A DNA stretch of 64,000 bases from Neoarius graeffei (taxonomy: Eukaryota > Chordata > Actinopteri > Siluriformes > Ariidae): NCBI RefSeq assembly GCF_027579695.1, contig NC_083592.1, positions 31,453,961-31,517,960 of the forward strand, in the 5' to 3' direction. This document shows, one piece after another, positions 63,572 to 64,000 of the stretch; position 1 is the first letter of the stretch, and each line of letters opens with the position of its first letter. The notes beneath the pieces were generated by a model. It was not told where the DNA came from and did not search any database. It saw only the letters and a list, made by a program, of their open reading frames with translations. A program made the position numbers and the translations under genes.

Positions 63572-64000
63572 AATACAGCAAATGCTCTTCCATCAAAGTT
63601 ATGACAGCAGGTACTGTATTTTTTATATAGAAAGTTTTCAAAATTTTCTAATTGTGCTGTTAGTAAATACAATTGAATATCTTGTACTGCATTGCTCATG
63701 AATGTGCTTATGAGTTGGCTTTTGTATAAAGAATTGCACAATGACAAAGAACATTTCTTCTTGCAAGTATCAGGCACAGCTCTTGACACACATTCTGTTG
63801 ATATTTTGTGCCGTTGAAGCTGATCACATGCTCGGTGTGCTCATTATGGAGAGAACTGTGTGCTGGGGGAGCTGTCCTCAGCTCTGGTGCTGAAACAACA
63901 GTTTTTTTTGAAAGAGTGAAACAGTACATGGTGTCAAGGCTGAATAGATTAGGGTTTAATGATCATTCAGAATTTGCTAAACGACTCAATCTTTTATGAT
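63572..64000. other. No gene recognised
   Basis: AT-rich, probably intron. No exon with convincing splice sites was seen to the window end. Confidence 0.4.

Overview
This window is a repeat-dense stretch of a vertebrate nuclear genome, almost certainly a teleost fish. The main evidence is about twenty full or partial copies of a tRNA-headed SINE with the V-SINE central domain (DANA/Mermaid-like), several long-TIR Tc1/mariner elements, PIF/Harbinger-type MITEs, a piggyBac element, a Penelope-like element with a GIY-YIG domain, and L2/Rex-, jockey- and RTE-like LINE pieces. Splice signals, polyA-type tails and microsatellites rule out a prokaryote. A catfish-like (siluriform) source is my guess from the SINE style; the sequence alone does not prove it.

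Layout. 0-2 kb: 5' half of a non-LTR retrotransposon on the minus strand. 2.5-4.3 kb: hAT remnant keeping a split first transposase exon. 4.3-4.7 kb: small tandem repeat rich in TCAAGGTCA. 5-7.5 kb: V-SINEs. 7.6-10.3 kb: decayed L2-like LINE carrying a MITE. 10.4-11.7 kb: element with a THAP-domain ORF facing a second ORF remnant. 12.2 kb: isolated kelch-type exon. 13.3-19.6 kb: repeats, SINEs and a Tc1 element with one early nonsense codon. 19.7-21.5 kb: Penelope-like element as a large head-to-head inverted repeat. 21.8-23.6 kb: second THAP exon, an opposing ORF remnant, and a 0.9-kb foldback element with a SINE in each arm. 25-28.6 kb: RTE-like LINE and an intact-ORF Tc1-like element. 30.5-38.4 kb: Harbinger-type MITEs and a mariner-like element with three independent insertions. 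39 kb: solo LTR. 42.5-48.3 kb: three MITEs and a piggyBac element. 48.3-55.1 kb: nested stack (SINE, hAT, solo LTR; V-SINE, Tc1, DD37E mariner, LINEs). 55.9-56.4 kb: palindromic LTR-derived element with a tRNA-Phe primer-binding site. 57.9-61.5 kb: likely 5' end of a host gene (TATA box, three phase-compatible coding exons). 62-63.6 kb: dead Tc1 element.

How the parts relate. There are no operons. Most coding capacity is transposon-derived and most of it is broken. Target-site duplications could be read for many insertions, which fixes element ends and gives a relative order of insertion. The only convincing host gene is the plus-strand three-exon start at 58.5-61.5 kb. Its product is not recognised. 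The kelch exon may be a host exon or a relic.
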